Assembly (NCBI GenBank): GCA_015057115.1
Contig: SVEZ01000006.1
Coordinates: 1-64,000, forward strand
Direction of reading: 5' to 3'
Origin: Lachnospiraceae bacterium
GTDB lineage: Bacteria > Bacillota > Clostridia > Lachnospirales > Lachnospiraceae
DNA length: 64,000 nucleotides
Shown here: in pieces, positions 34,380-43,590 of the stretch
Layout of the letters: every line of letters starts with the position of its first letter
Position numbering within the stretch: position 1 is the first letter of the stretch
Notes under the pieces: model-generated
What the model was told of the DNA's origin: nothing
Databases searched by the model: none
The model's input: the letters and a program-made list of their open reading frames with translations, nothing else
Made by a program: the position numbers and the translations under genes

Positions 34380-36134
34380 TTACCCCTTCGCCTCCTGCAG
34401 CTTCTGTACAAAGTCTGCCACCGTCATACTGCCAAGCTCTCCATCCTCTCTGGAACGCACCGACACCTCGCTGCTTTCCGCTTCTTTTTGACCGATAATC
34501 AGCATATAAGGAACCCTTTCAAGCTGTGCCTCCCGAATCTTATAACCAATCTTTTCGGAACGTTCATCCACTTCGCAGCGAATTCCCTTTTTAGCAAGCT
34601 CCCTCTCCACACTCCGGGAATACTCCAGAAATCGGTCGGCAATCGGTAAGATTTTTACCTGTACCGGAGACAGCCACAGTGGGAACTTTCCTGCATAATG
34701 CTCAATCAGTATACCAATAAAACGTTCAATCGAACCAAATACTACCCGGTGAATCATAATCGGTCGATGCTTTTCTCCATCCGCACCCACATACGAGATG
34801 TCAAATCGCTGCGGAAGCTGAAAGTCCAGCTGAATCGTTCCGCACTGCCACGTTCTGCCAAGGGAATCCTTCAAATGAAAGTCCAGCTTCGGCCCGTAAA
34901 AAGCGCCGTCCCCCTCGTTCACCGAATAACTTCTTCCCATGGCTTTTAAGGCATCTGCCAATGCATTCGTTGCCAACTCCCAATCCTCATCACTTCCAAT
35001 GGCGTTCTCCGGTCTCGTGGACAACTCGATTTCATAGGAAAATCCGAATTTGCCATAGACTTCATCAATCAGTTCAACCACCTTCTGAATTTCGCCCTGC
35101 ACCTGTTCTTCCATCATGAAAATATGTGCGTCATCCTGCGTAAAACAGCGGGCTCGCATTAATCCATGCAGCGTTCCGGACTTTTCATTTCGGTGTACGA
35201 TACCCAGTTCCCCAACCTTCATGGGTAATTCTCTATAAGAGTGCTGCTGCAAATTGTAAAAAAGCATGCCTCCCGGGCAATTCATGGGTTTTATGGCAAA
35301 CTCATCGCCTTCAATCTCCGTCGTGTACATATTGTCGCGGTAGTGATCCCAGTGTCCGGATTTCTCCCAAAGTTCCCGGTTTAACATAATCGGCGTTGCG
35401 ATTTCCACATATCCCTCTCGCTGGTGAATCTGTCTCCAATAATCAATCAGCAGATTTTTCAAAACAAGTCCCTTGGGCAGGAAAAACGGGAATCCCGGGC
35501 CTTCTTCCATCAATGCAAATAATCCCAGCTCTTTTCCCAGCTTCCGGTGATCTCTGGCTTTTGCCTCCTCTAACATTTTCAAATAATCCGCAAGTTCCCC
35601 CGCCTTTGGAAAAGAGATTCCATAAATTCTCGTCAGCATGGGATTTTTCTCATCTCCCCGCCAGTAAGCACCCGCTATAGACAGCAACTTGATTGCCTTG
35701 ATATGACTCGTGTTGATGATATGGGGACCTGCGCAAAACTCCTCGTAATCCCCCTGCTTATAAAAGGAAATCTTCTCTCCCTCCGGAAGCTCCCGGATCA
35801 GCTCCAGCTTAAAAGGCTCCGCCTTTTCTTCCATAAAAGCAAGGGCATCTTCTTTTGACACCTCACGCACTTCCAAAGAAAGGGATGCTTTTACAATTCG
35901 CTTCATTTCCTCTTCCACTGCCTGTAAATGCTCCTCGGCAAAAGGAAAATCAAATGCAAAATCATAATAAAACCCTTTCTCGATAGCCGGACCGATGGCA
36001 CATTTTGCATTTGGGTACAGGTGCTTTACCGCCTGTGCCAGCACATGTGCACTCGTGTGCCAAAATGCTTTTCTGCCTTCTTCACTTTCCATGTTTCTTT
36101 CCTCAATTTCTCCGTTTTTCAGTAAAACCTTCAT
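34380..36134 (-). CDS. thrS: Threonyl-tRNA synthetase lacking the TGS domain
   Basis: The protein has 584 residues. It opens directly with the editing domain (HTSAHVLAQAVKHL with H-x3-H, later CAGPHI), then the class II catalytic core (HKMNCPGG-type zinc Cys in MNCPGGMLF, RARCFTQDDAHIF, MIHRVVFGSIERF) and the anticodon domain (~490-580). The ~60-residue N-terminal TGS domain of standard ThrRS is absent. The start is the ATG at 36134; upstream in-frame codons run through the T-box terminator and are not translated. It is regulated by the T-box leader. Confidence 0.93.
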   Translation of the reverse strand: MKVLLKNGEIEERNMESEEGRKAFWHTSAHVLAQAVKHLYPNAKCAIGPAIEKGFYYDFAFDFPFAEEHLQAVEEEMKRIVKASLSLEVREVSKEDALAFMEEKAEPFKLELIRELPEGEKISFYKQGDYEEFCAGPHIINTSHIKAIKLLSIAGAYWRGDEKNPMLTRIYGISFPKAGELADYLKMLEEAKARDHRKLGKELGLFALMEEGPGFPFFLPKGLVLKNLLIDYWRQIHQREGYVEIATPIMLNRELWEKSGHWDHYRDNMYTTEIEGDEFAIKPMNCPGGMLFYNLQQHSYRELPMKVGELGIVHRNEKSGTLHGLMRARCFTQDDAHIFMMEEQVQGEIQKVVELIDEVYGKFGFSYEIELSTRPENAIGSDEDWELATNALADALKAMGRSYSVNEGDGAFYGPKLDFHLKDSLGRTWQCGTIQLDFQLPQRFDISYVGADGEKHRPIMIHRVVFGSIERFIGILIEHYAGKFPLWLSPVQVKILPIADRFLEYSRSVERELAKKGIRCEVDERSEKIGYKIREAQLERVPYMLIIGQKEAESSEVSVRSREDGELGSMTVADFVQKLQEAKG

Positions 36135-36174
36135 ACTTGTTACCTCACTTTCGTTTTTTTGTAACAACATAAGA

Positions 36175-36424
36175 AAAGCACCCATAAGACTATTCCAGTC
36201 CTAAGGGTGCATCTAGCACGGTTCCACCTTAACTTTTCACTTCAGATTCCAACAAATCCTATCCTTTAACGCAGGCTTACGGTAACGCTTACTAGGGTTC
36301 GGCGCTACAGCTCTGGAATGGTTTTCGTAAGTCGTCCTCATAAATGACTTCCACCAAATGTCATTCTCTCTGGATGATTCGTGACAAACTACTCTTTCCG
36401 TCAACGCTTTTCTTATGTTATTGA
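36175..36424 (-). ncRNA. T-box riboswitch leader of thrS
   Basis: On the minus strand the T-box core AAGGTGGAACCGTGCTAG (36230-36213) is followed by a terminator hairpin (36210-36197 with 36192-36179) and TTTTCTT. Upstream, a Stem I carrying GAGTAGT and AGAGAGA-like motifs ends at GAAAACCATTCC, where ACC (36322-36320) is a good candidate threonine specifier. Uncharged tRNA-Thr should favour the antiterminator and thrS expression. Confidence 0.9.
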
Positions 36425-36428
36425 TTGC

Positions 36429-36457
36429 ATGGTAGCACAAGATATGGGGAATGTCAA
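36429..36457 (-). promoter_or_regulatory. thrS leader promoter
   Basis: On the minus strand TTGACA (36457-36452) and TACCAT (36434-36429) are 17 bases apart, placing transcription start near 36422, just before the T-box Stem I. Confidence 0.65.
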
Positions 36458-36464
36458 GAGGGAA

Positions 36465-36989
36465 TTACCCTTCCATTGTCTTCCTATACGCTTCCTTGGT
36501 AAACCGATGATATTCCAGTCCAAACTCATTCTGCTCAATATGATATACGTAAGGATCTATTTCCTCATTCATAAAAGAAACCGCCCATTCTTCTTCACAA
36601 ACTTTTTCAACCTCCACATCCGGCGAAAAATTGCGAAACAGTTCCACCATATCCTCCAGGGTATTTCCCGGTCTTTTTATCTCTGTAACAAACCGGCTCA
36701 TAAATTCCGAAGACTGAAAATTCTCATGCACCCACTTCACCCCGGCTGCCGGAACCGTCACTTCATAGCGTCCTTTTTCCTTTGGAAGTTCTTTTATTCT
36801 TACATTTCCCAGCCGGTTTTGTTCCTCTGCCAGAAATTCCGGAATTGCCGATGCCAGCTCCTTTTCCTCACAGTGTAAAAGCTCCGTCAGGGAAGTCACC
36901 GGATAATAAAAACTGATGGGATTCTCCTCATGCCCCAGTTTGAGCTCACATTCCAAAACATTATCAATCAGGTTGCGTTCTAAATTCAT
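36465..36989 (-). CDS. DUF3877 family protein
   Basis: This encodes 174 residues, starting MNLERNLIDNVLECELKLG, with SFYYPVTSLTELL and AGVKWVHEN motifs that I associate with DUF3877. The function is unknown. The ATG at 36987-36989 overlaps the stop of the upstream kinase-like gene as ATGA, so the two are coupled. Confidence 0.75.
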   Translation of the reverse strand: MNLERNLIDNVLECELKLGHEENPISFYYPVTSLTELLHCEEKELASAIPEFLAEEQNRLGNVRIKELPKEKGRYEVTVPAAGVKWVHENFQSSEFMSRFVTEIKRPGNTLEDMVELFRNFSPDVEVEKVCEEEWAVSFMNEEIDPYVYHIEQNEFGLEYHRFTKEAYRKTMEG

Positions 36990-37888
36990 TTTTTCATTCC
37001 CTGCGTTTCCATAATTTCTTTTGCGAGACTTCTCGCGTGGTCGATGTACCAACCGTTTTCATCCTCGTCGGCTTCCACAAACTCCACGTATTCGTTTAAA
37101 ACCGCCAGCTTGATGTCATATAAAAACCGGTCATAATCCGGCTTTTCCTCTAACAATTCATATACCCGGTTTAAAAACAACCGCTTCTGTGTTTCTGTCA
37201 TATAGAAAGGAAAGGTTGCTCTATCCTCGGTTCCATGTGCAATAAAGCGGGCAACATCCAGAGCGTAAGGCATTACTCCGCCAAATCCCCAGTCAATAAT
37301 ATGCACTTTTCCACCCTTATTTATCGCATTAAATTCCAGAAAATCTCCATTGGACATGGTTCTCGGACAAGTTTTCTGGCGTTCTAAAAACACCTGATAG
37401 GCTTCTCCCACAACCGGCTCGTTTTTAATATAATTGTATCTTCGCCCAATCCGTTCCATGTAAACATCAAACCGGTCCGTGTCCTGACTTCCCCAATAGT
37501 AGTTTTGAATTTCCGTTATACTTTCCGCTGCTGCCTCTGCCAGCTCATCCGTCATATCCCGCAAATCTTCCCCCTCTATTCCTTCTATCAGAATCCAGTT
37601 GTCTTCGCCCTCTTTATATTTTCCGTAATACTCCGGCACGTTAAAGGATTTGCCTTTGAGATATTTCTCGTAATTATTGATTTCCCTTTCCGAACCCTTT
37701 TTCAAAATCCGCTCTCCGGCTGGAATTTTAATCTTATAAGCATCATATTCCCGAACGTCCTCTTCTTCCTCACCATAACGCTCACATACTCTTGTAACTT
37801 TTACAATTTCCTCCGGCGAAAGGAGTTTCTCGCAAATTTCAAAGATTTTTTCATCCGTAATTTCTTTTTCAAATATTCCCATATTCAT
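36986..37888 (-). CDS. APH-like phosphotransferase family protein
   Basis: The protein has 300 residues with a protein-kinase-like small-molecule kinase fold. The catalytic loop is MSNGDFLEFNAI (NGD in place of the usual HGD) and the metal-binding motif is HIIDWGFGG. The substrate is unknown. AGGAGG lies nine bases before the ATG at 37888. It is coupled to the DUF3877 gene. The changed HGD His may alter or abolish activity. Confidence 0.75.
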   Translation of the reverse strand: MNMGIFEKEITDEKIFEICEKLLSPEEIVKVTRVCERYGEEEEDVREYDAYKIKIPAGERILKKGSEREINNYEKYLKGKSFNVPEYYGKYKEGEDNWILIEGIEGEDLRDMTDELAEAAAESITEIQNYYWGSQDTDRFDVYMERIGRRYNYIKNEPVVGEAYQVFLERQKTCPRTMSNGDFLEFNAINKGGKVHIIDWGFGGVMPYALDVARFIAHGTEDRATFPFYMTETQKRLFLNRVYELLEEKPDYDRFLYDIKLAVLNEYVEFVEADEDENGWYIDHARSLAKEIMETQGMKK

Positions 37889-38063
37889 TCTCTGGTTCCT
37901 CCTACATAAAAAATGCCACCATCGGTGACACTTTCCTTCCCCAATTTTTATTATATGCTGAAACCCCATTCATTACAAGACTGTAATTTGCCAGTAGCTT
38001 GTGGTAAGATTGCTTTACTCAATAGTCAATTGCCTACTTTACAGAAATTTAGGAGGGACGACT

Positions 38064-39002
38064 ATGACAAAGGGATTTTTTCAAGGAGAATTCAGCAGAC
38101 TTGGACTGGGCACCCATCTGGGGGACGTTACCCCGGAATTCTGTCAGAAGCAGCAGGAGGCCATCCGCTACGCGCTTTGCCACGGCATGAACATTGTTGA
38201 TACTGCCATCAATTATCGGGGCAACCTGGCAGAAAAGGATGTGGGCGTCGCCCTTGCGGAATTATTCCGCACCGGAAAGTGCAGGCGGGAAGACGTTTGT
38301 GTTGTCTCCAAAGCAGGTCTGCTTTTTGGTGACATTACGGAAAAACGCAATCCGAAAAAATATTTTGAAGAGGTTTTAGAGCCTGCCGGAGTTGCCTGGA
38401 GCGATTATGCCGAAGCCGACGGATTGTACCAGACGTTGAATCCGAAGCACTTTGAAATCGCTTTTGAAAAATCACTTCGCAACCTGCAGCTGGAAACCTT
38501 AGACGTTCACTACATCCACATTCCGGAAATCACTTTTGCCAACTGCGCCAACGATAGTTTTTACCAACAGCTGGAAGACCTGTTTGCATGGTACGAGGGC
38601 AAAATCGCCGCCGGTAAGCTTCGTTCCTACGGTCTTGCTCTGGAATTTACCACCATGGAACCGGAGGAGCCGAAGTGGAATTTTTCTCTAGAAAAAATAG
38701 TAGAACTTGCCAGAAAAGCCGGGGACGGTTTTCGCTTTGTGCAGCTGCCTTACAGCATTTTTTATCCGGGTGCTTTTACCCATAAAACCCAGACCGTCGC
38801 CGGTCAGTCCTTCTCCATGATCGAAGCCTGTCATGCCTTGGGTCTTACGGTAGTCGGCAGCATGCCCTACGCCATGGGAGATGGTTTTACCAGGCGTACC
38901 GCCTCGGAAATGCTGCAGTTTGCCTTGGATGGAGTAGACATTGTAAATGTGGGAAGCAGTAGTATAGAACATATTTCAGAAGCATTGAATCTGTTGACGT
39001 AA
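38064..39002 (+). CDS. Aldo/keto reductase family protein
   Basis: The protein has 312 residues. The AKR barrel is visible from LGLGTHLGD, NIVDTAINYRGNLAEKDVGVAL (Tyr), VCVVSKAG (Lys), LDVHYIHIPE (His) and the late VVGSMPYAMGDG and VNVGSSS cofactor region. It should reduce a carbonyl with NAD(P)H; the substrate is unknown. AGGAGGG precedes the ATG at 38064. An insertion around residues 100-125 makes it slightly unlike standard members. Confidence 0.85.
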   Translation: MTKGFFQGEFSRLGLGTHLGDVTPEFCQKQQEAIRYALCHGMNIVDTAINYRGNLAEKDVGVALAELFRTGKCRREDVCVVSKAGLLFGDITEKRNPKKYFEEVLEPAGVAWSDYAEADGLYQTLNPKHFEIAFEKSLRNLQLETLDVHYIHIPEITFANCANDSFYQQLEDLFAWYEGKIAAGKLRSYGLALEFTTMEPEEPKWNFSLEKIVELARKAGDGFRFVQLPYSIFYPGAFTHKTQTVAGQSFSMIEACHALGLTVVGSMPYAMGDGFTRRTASEMLQFALDGVDIVNVGSSSIEHISEALNLLT

Positions 39003-39059
39003 TATCTCCATCGTCTTAGGGTGGATTCCATTTTTTAGAATCCGGGCATCTAAACTATA

Positions 39060-39100
39060 TAAAACGGGAGCAAATCTCGCTTTTTAACGAATTTGCTCCC
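39060..39100 (-). terminator. Terminator of the MFS transporter gene
   Basis: A 10-bp stem GGGAGCAAAT/ATTTGCTCCC (39066-39075, 39091-39100) is followed on the minus strand by GTTTTATA. It separates the convergent AKR and MFS genes. Confidence 0.75.
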
Positions 39101-39137
39101 GCATCTGTGGATATTCCATTCTTTCCAATTTGTTTTA

Positions 39138-40325
39138 TTATTTACAATCCGGTAAAAAGATGCCTGCAATCAATGCCGCCATTCCGCAGCCTGCTGCCCC
39201 TACGCCAAATACCAATTGTGGTGATATTCCCCAGATAAACGCAACCAACAGCGGCATTACAATTCCCACAACGCTGTCCACGCTGCCAATCACGCCCAGC
39301 AGCGCCGTTCCGTTATCCTCTGGGAACAAATCATAATAGTAGGCATAGGACGCCGCGCCAAACATGTCCTTGAACATCGTCAGAACAATCGCCAATCCGA
39401 AAACGTAAATATTATGAGACAGCATAAATATCAACGCCGGCAGCATGTCAAAAGCAATGTCAAAAACATACAATCCTTTTCGTCCTTTTGTATCACCAAG
39501 ATGACTTACAAATAACGCCATCACCGCATTGACCAAAAGCATCATGGAACTTAAGGACATGATATTGGAAACACTCAGTCCAATCCTTACCGCATATAGC
39601 GGCAGATAGGACATGGCACATCCGTAAACACTAACAAAAGTATTCACCCCGATGTACGCCCACACTCTGCCGTTTTTCAAGATGGGTATATAATCTTTCA
39701 GGGAAAAACGCTCTTTTTTCTCTATTTCCTGCTTTTCCTTTTCCCGCTTGCTATGCTTTCGCACAAGAAACAGCATCATCAACGGCAGCGCATACAGAAA
39801 TCCCCATACGCTGTAAAACTGCTCTACCGAGTGCTTTTTCGTAATTACACCTGCAATAAATAATCCAACGGAACAGCCGCCAAAAAGAAACAAATCTCTT
39901 ACGGCAATGAATTTGCCCCGGGCATCCGCATCAATTTCATAATTGATGGCATTTCCAAAGCCATCATTATAAAACCACCGTACGCACAAAAACACACCGG
40001 CAAAGATTATCACCGGCATTGGTGCTTTTACCCTTGATAAAAGAAACGGCAAAGCCATTCCTCCCAGTAACGCCGCCCCGGAAACCAGATAGGCACTGTA
40101 GCGGGTTGCCAAAAATCCAATGATTGCCGGAACCACAATCCCGGCTGCATTCAACGCCGACAACACATACCCGTAATGCTGGGCGGTCAAACCTTTTTCC
40201 GCCATCAACAAAACAAGCAACTGCTCCAACGGGTCGTTCACAACAAAGAACAAAAAGTACAAAAGATAAATTCTTACATATCTTTTGGTAAGCATCTCTT
40301 TATAATCTGATATTATTTTTTTCAT
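39138..40325 (-). CDS. MFS transporter
   Basis: The protein has 395 residues with about twelve transmembrane helices. The middle cytoplasmic loop (~190-215) is Lys/Glu-rich (VRKHSKREKEKQEIEKKE). It resembles drug-efflux members of the major facilitator family; the substrate is not deducible. The ATG at 40325 has AGGAGGAAG before it. A 130-base structured leader with a 15-codon peptide precedes it, a layout seen in antibiotic-inducible resistance genes. Confidence 0.82.
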   Translation of the reverse strand: MKKIISDYKEMLTKRYVRIYLLYFLFFVVNDPLEQLLVLLMAEKGLTAQHYGYVLSALNAAGIVVPAIIGFLATRYSAYLVSGAALLGGMALPFLLSRVKAPMPVIIFAGVFLCVRWFYNDGFGNAINYEIDADARGKFIAVRDLFLFGGCSVGLFIAGVITKKHSVEQFYSVWGFLYALPLMMLFLVRKHSKREKEKQEIEKKERFSLKDYIPILKNGRVWAYIGVNTFVSVYGCAMSYLPLYAVRIGLSVSNIMSLSSMMLLVNAVMALFVSHLGDTKGRKGLYVFDIAFDMLPALIFMLSHNIYVFGLAIVLTMFKDMFGAASYAYYYDLFPEDNGTALLGVIGSVDSVVGIVMPLLVAFIWGISPQLVFGVGAAGCGMAALIAGIFLPDCK

Positions 40326-40366
40326 TTTACAACTTCCTCCTACAATCAATCGTTTCTTCCTTTGCT

Positions 40367-40428
40367 TGCAGGATTGTAGTCGTATCAAGCCCATGCGGTT
40401 GTCTATCGACTACTTACCTGCATGGGCT
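40367..40428 (-). promoter_or_regulatory. Pseudoknot-like leader of the MFS gene
   Basis: On the minus strand TGCAGGTAAGTAGTCG (40422-40407) pairs with CGACTACAATCCTGCA (40382-40367) except for a 3/3 internal loop. AGCCCATGC (40428-40420) pairs with GCATGGGCT (40396-40388), which lies in the loop of the first stem. The two pairings are interleaved and overlap at TGC, giving either a pseudoknot or two alternative folds. Confidence 0.65.
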
Positions 40429-40457
40429 AAAGCCCCCTTGAATGTAGATTTCAGCAT
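40410..40457 (-). CDS. Leader peptide of the MFS gene (15 aa)
   Basis: A short frame, MLKSTFKGALAHAGK, ends at TAG. GGAGGG (40470-40465) lies exactly seven bases before its ATG, as good a ribosome site as any in the window. Its last codons overlap the left arms of both leader stems, so a ribosome translating or stalling here would open them. Control of the transporter by translation attenuation is inferred. Confidence 0.6.
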   Translation of the reverse strand: MLKSTFKGALAHAGK

Positions 40458-40536
40458 GGTTGTTCCCTCCTTTTCGTACTTCCAAACTTCTTAAAGAGCA
40501 TAACACACTATCATTCTCTTGTCCATGGCATTCATT

Positions 40537-41910
40537 TTATTCTGCAACAGCCCGCTGACTCCGAAAAGTCCTATAGGCACTCTCTACCTTCGCAATATCC
40601 CACTGCACCAGTTCATCAAACGGCACCGTCTCCATTAGTTTTCGCACAAACTTTGCTCCTAGATAGTATCCCACATCCGACTTTCCTTCATATTGAACCC
40701 AATCACCGAAATAGCGTTGATTCTCCTTCGTCATGCTGTGAATATCCTTCGCAAAATCTTCTTTGATTTGTTCCAGATGTTCATCGCACCACGTCTTCCA
40801 CAGCTCATCATTCTGGTGAAAGTACTCCGTCGCTCCCACCAACTCCTGCTCAAAGCACATGGCAATTCCTTCCGTAAACAGCTGCCATAAAAACTGCTCC
40901 GGCAAAGCCTCCAGCTTCCGTGTGAGTACACCGTACTGTGCCTGATAAACATGTCCTAACTCATGCAAAATCAAACCATTCAGATTCCGGATGCTGCACC
41001 AGTCAAGCTCCAAGATTTTTTCAACACCAAGCAAAATCGTCATCCTGCCATTTACCGGCGTCACCCAACCGGCGCCATTGCACAGCCCTAAATATAAAAC
41101 AATATCCACATCCACTGTTTTACCAAAACGGGCAATGATTTTTTCTTCCAGACCTTCTGTCACCTGATAAAAAGAGCGAAGCAGTTCCCCTCTTTTTTCC
41201 TCATTGGCATACACCCCATCCAATACCGGTAAAATATCCTTCTCCCATGTATAGCCGCACCGCAGGCATTCCTCCAAATCCTGTAAGCAAAGGTCTTTTG
41301 CACCCTTGACATACCCATCTATGTACACCTTCCACTTTTCCAGGTCGAAATGCGAACCGGTAAAAACTTCCATCATTTCCTTACTTGTATCAATAATTTT
41401 TAGCATGTTCTTTTTTACCCTTGTAAAATATTCCTCGTCATTCTCATGGTGAATATAAGCGCCATTTTTCAGCTGTGTCTTCAGGGATGCCTGATTATCC
41501 TTATTTACCGACATATAGATTTCGTCTTCCGGAATAATCGACCACGCCTTCTCTATGGTAAGCCGTAATCCTTCGCTGGCGTAGCCTTTGCCACGAAATT
41601 CTTTTTTGATTCCAAAGCCGATATGTCCCGCACCATTTTCCAGCACTTCATTCAAGTAATGGCGGATCCGAAACAAACCAACAATCACATCATCCTTCCA
41701 CAAAAAATATACCGTGGTGGGTACGTGTCCCGGTGCAAGGTTGATGCCCTTTGCCCGGTCAATATAGTTTGGAAGAACCTTTTCTTCAAACTCCTCATAG
41801 CTGCAACCGGAATGCCTGTTAGTGAAACCATTTTCATTTTCCGGCAGCTGCGTTACATATTCATATTCTTTTTGTATATCCTCAAAATTTGCTTCTTTTA
41901 AATAAAGCAT
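40537..41910 (-). CDS. GNAT acetyltransferase fused to HExxH metallopeptidase-like domain
   Basis: The protein has 457 residues. The N-terminal GNAT domain (~1-165) has HIGFGIKKEFRGKGYASEGLRLTIEKA and a typical acetyl-CoA loop. The C-terminal domain (~175-450) has LNGLILHELGHVYQ, an HExxH zinc site, followed by FTEGIAMCFEQEL, where the Glu may be the third ligand, and DVGYYLGAKFVRKL near the end, as in DUF2268-like peptidases. The fusion is unbroken. Targets are unknown. Confidence 0.8.
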   Translation of the reverse strand: MLYLKEANFEDIQKEYEYVTQLPENENGFTNRHSGCSYEEFEEKVLPNYIDRAKGINLAPGHVPTTVYFLWKDDVIVGLFRIRHYLNEVLENGAGHIGFGIKKEFRGKGYASEGLRLTIEKAWSIIPEDEIYMSVNKDNQASLKTQLKNGAYIHHENDEEYFTRVKKNMLKIIDTSKEMMEVFTGSHFDLEKWKVYIDGYVKGAKDLCLQDLEECLRCGYTWEKDILPVLDGVYANEEKRGELLRSFYQVTEGLEEKIIARFGKTVDVDIVLYLGLCNGAGWVTPVNGRMTILLGVEKILELDWCSIRNLNGLILHELGHVYQAQYGVLTRKLEALPEQFLWQLFTEGIAMCFEQELVGATEYFHQNDELWKTWCDEHLEQIKEDFAKDIHSMTKENQRYFGDWVQYEGKSDVGYYLGAKFVRKLMETVPFDELVQWDIAKVESAYRTFRSQRAVAE

Positions 41911-41913
41911 GCT

Positions 41914-42873
41914 TTAATACCCCCTCTTCTTATCCACCACGTACTGTAACGGTTTCCCTTCCGCATAGTTTACCAAATCTTCGCAGAACATTTCCACATT
42001 TCTGTCCAACGTGTGAGCAAGAGTCAAATTTCCAGCCGTATGTGGAGTAATGAGAAGATTTTTTGTATTCCACAAATAACTATCCTCCGGAATCGGCTCT
42101 TTTGCAAAAACATCCAATGCCGCTCCCGCTAATTTATCATTCTCAAGGCATTCTGCCAGCGCCTTTTCATCCACAGCAGAACCACGTCCCACATTCACCA
42201 CATAGGCACCATCCGGAAGCAGTTCCATCCTCTCTTTCGATAAAATTCCTTCTGTCTCCGGGGTTCCCGGCAGGCTCATAACCAGAAGATCCGTCTCCGG
42301 GAGCACCTTGTCTAAATCATCGATTTTGTATACCTTATCAAAAACAGGTTCCTTGCAAACTCCACTCCTACAAACGCCAATAAGCTGCGCTGGTTCAAAA
42401 GCTCTCACTCTTTTTGCAAACGTGCTTCCAATATCTCCGGTGCCAAGGGCGGTAATGCGACAATCATTTAAAGATTTTTGCGGCAAAATGTCCCCCCACT
42501 GTCCTGCAAAAGCTTTTCTGAAATTCTTATCTGCCTGCCGCAGCATCACCAGACTCACCATAATAATGTGCTCTGCAATGCTTACGCCATAGGCTCCCGC
42601 AGAATTCGTAAGGATACAGTCCTCGTTAGCAAACACCCCCGGTTTTACCAGAAAATCAACGCCAGCCGTTGCCGAACAATACCATTTCAAATTCTTATTG
42701 GTATTCGCAACCTTCAAGCCATATCCGTAAAAAACTTCCGCCTCCCGAAAATCCTCCGGAATGGTTTCCTCCGACTCCGCAAAACAAATTTCCGCCCCCA
42801 CTTTCGATGCGGTTTCTGTAATCTGCTTTTTGTGTTTTTCCTTTAATTCTTTGTTTAAAATTAATACCTTCAT
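41914..42873 (-). CDS. D-2-hydroxyacid dehydrogenase family protein
   Basis: The protein has 319 residues. The NAD-binding part contains ITALGTGDIGSTFAKRV (~133-149), VMSLPGTPETEGIL and VNVGRGSAVDEKAL. Catalytic Arg (VGRG region), Glu (DVFAKEPIPEDSYLW) and His (ITPHTAG) can be matched. The ATG at 42873 has AAGGAGG before it; it follows the GNAT gene after 11 bases. Substrate unknown. Confidence 0.88.
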   Translation of the reverse strand: MKVLILNKELKEKHKKQITETASKVGAEICFAESEETIPEDFREAEVFYGYGLKVANTNKNLKWYCSATAGVDFLVKPGVFANEDCILTNSAGAYGVSIAEHIIMVSLVMLRQADKNFRKAFAGQWGDILPQKSLNDCRITALGTGDIGSTFAKRVRAFEPAQLIGVCRSGVCKEPVFDKVYKIDDLDKVLPETDLLVMSLPGTPETEGILSKERMELLPDGAYVVNVGRGSAVDEKALAECLENDKLAGAALDVFAKEPIPEDSYLWNTKNLLITPHTAGNLTLAHTLDRNVEMFCEDLVNYAEGKPLQYVVDKKRGY

Positions 42874-42884
42874 CGTAACCTCCT

Positions 42885-43337
42885 TCATTTAATACTTTTC
42901 TTTAGTAAGCACGCCCATTTCCCTACCGTGATTCGTACTTCATCTTCCATACTACAATCTTCAAATCCCATCTTCCGGTAAAAGGCAATGGACCAGGGTG
43001 CATTTTTCAGTGCTTTCACATACAGAATGCTTCCCTTCGGAATCTGCTCCTCCAAAAACGTAAAACATTTCTGTCCGATTCCCGCCCGCTGGTATTCCTT
43101 TTTCACATAAAGGGAAGTCATTTCATATACCGCTTCTGCCACTTTTCGATAAGAAAAAAATGCCTTTGCAATGCCATCCTCTCCATAGTATAGATAATTT
43201 TCATCCTCACGCATCTGCTTGTAAAAGATATCCTCTGTCGCATCCGCCCGGTCTTTTTCATCGAAAACCAGAATAGCACTGTTGTATATCTCTGTTAAAA
43301 TGGTACACTCCTTAATATCTGTTGTTTTCTTAAACAT
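42885..43337 (-). CDS. GNAT N-acetyltransferase
   Basis: The protein has 150 residues with one GNAT domain: YEMTSLYVKKEYQRAGIGQKCFTFLEEQ and ALKNAPWSIAFYRKMGFED. The start is the ATG at 43337 with GGGAG before it; a TTG lies six codons earlier. It probably shares a transcript with the hydroxyacid dehydrogenase gene. Substrate unknown. Confidence 0.85.
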   Translation of the reverse strand: MFKKTTDIKECTILTEIYNSAILVFDEKDRADATEDIFYKQMREDENYLYYGEDGIAKAFFSYRKVAEAVYEMTSLYVKKEYQRAGIGQKCFTFLEEQIPKGSILYVKALKNAPWSIAFYRKMGFEDCSMEDEVRITVGKWACLLKKSIK

Positions 43338-43410
43338 CTCCGCTCCCTTGTGCAATATAGCTTCATTTTACCATTTCCACAGGCTGTACACAATTAAATG
43401 TTTTTAATAA

Positions 43411-43516
43411 AAAAGCAATCCTTGATTTCCTCAGGGATTGCGGATGATTCACTTTTTTGATAAATCCACTTACAAAAAATCAGGAGTGGAACAATCGCAT
43501 AGCGACGTGCCACTCC
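43411..43516 (-). terminator. Two successive terminators after the 43591 GNAT gene
   Basis: On the minus strand GGAGTGG/CCACTCC (43516-43483) is followed by TGATTTTTTG. Then GCAATCC/GGATTGC (43441-43415) is followed by TTTTTT. The second belongs to a hairpin family also found at 46089-46120 and 49528-49557. Confidence 0.75.
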
Positions 43517-43590
43517 GTACAAAAGACTTTATTGCCTAATCCCCTGTATATCTTCTCCCTTTCTTTCAGTGATCGATATGCTCCCATAAA

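Noticed and set aside
36237-36440. 67-codon minus-strand frame in the thrS leader
   Set aside because: It coincides with the T-box Stem I and antiterminator; conserved RNA motifs explain the sequence.
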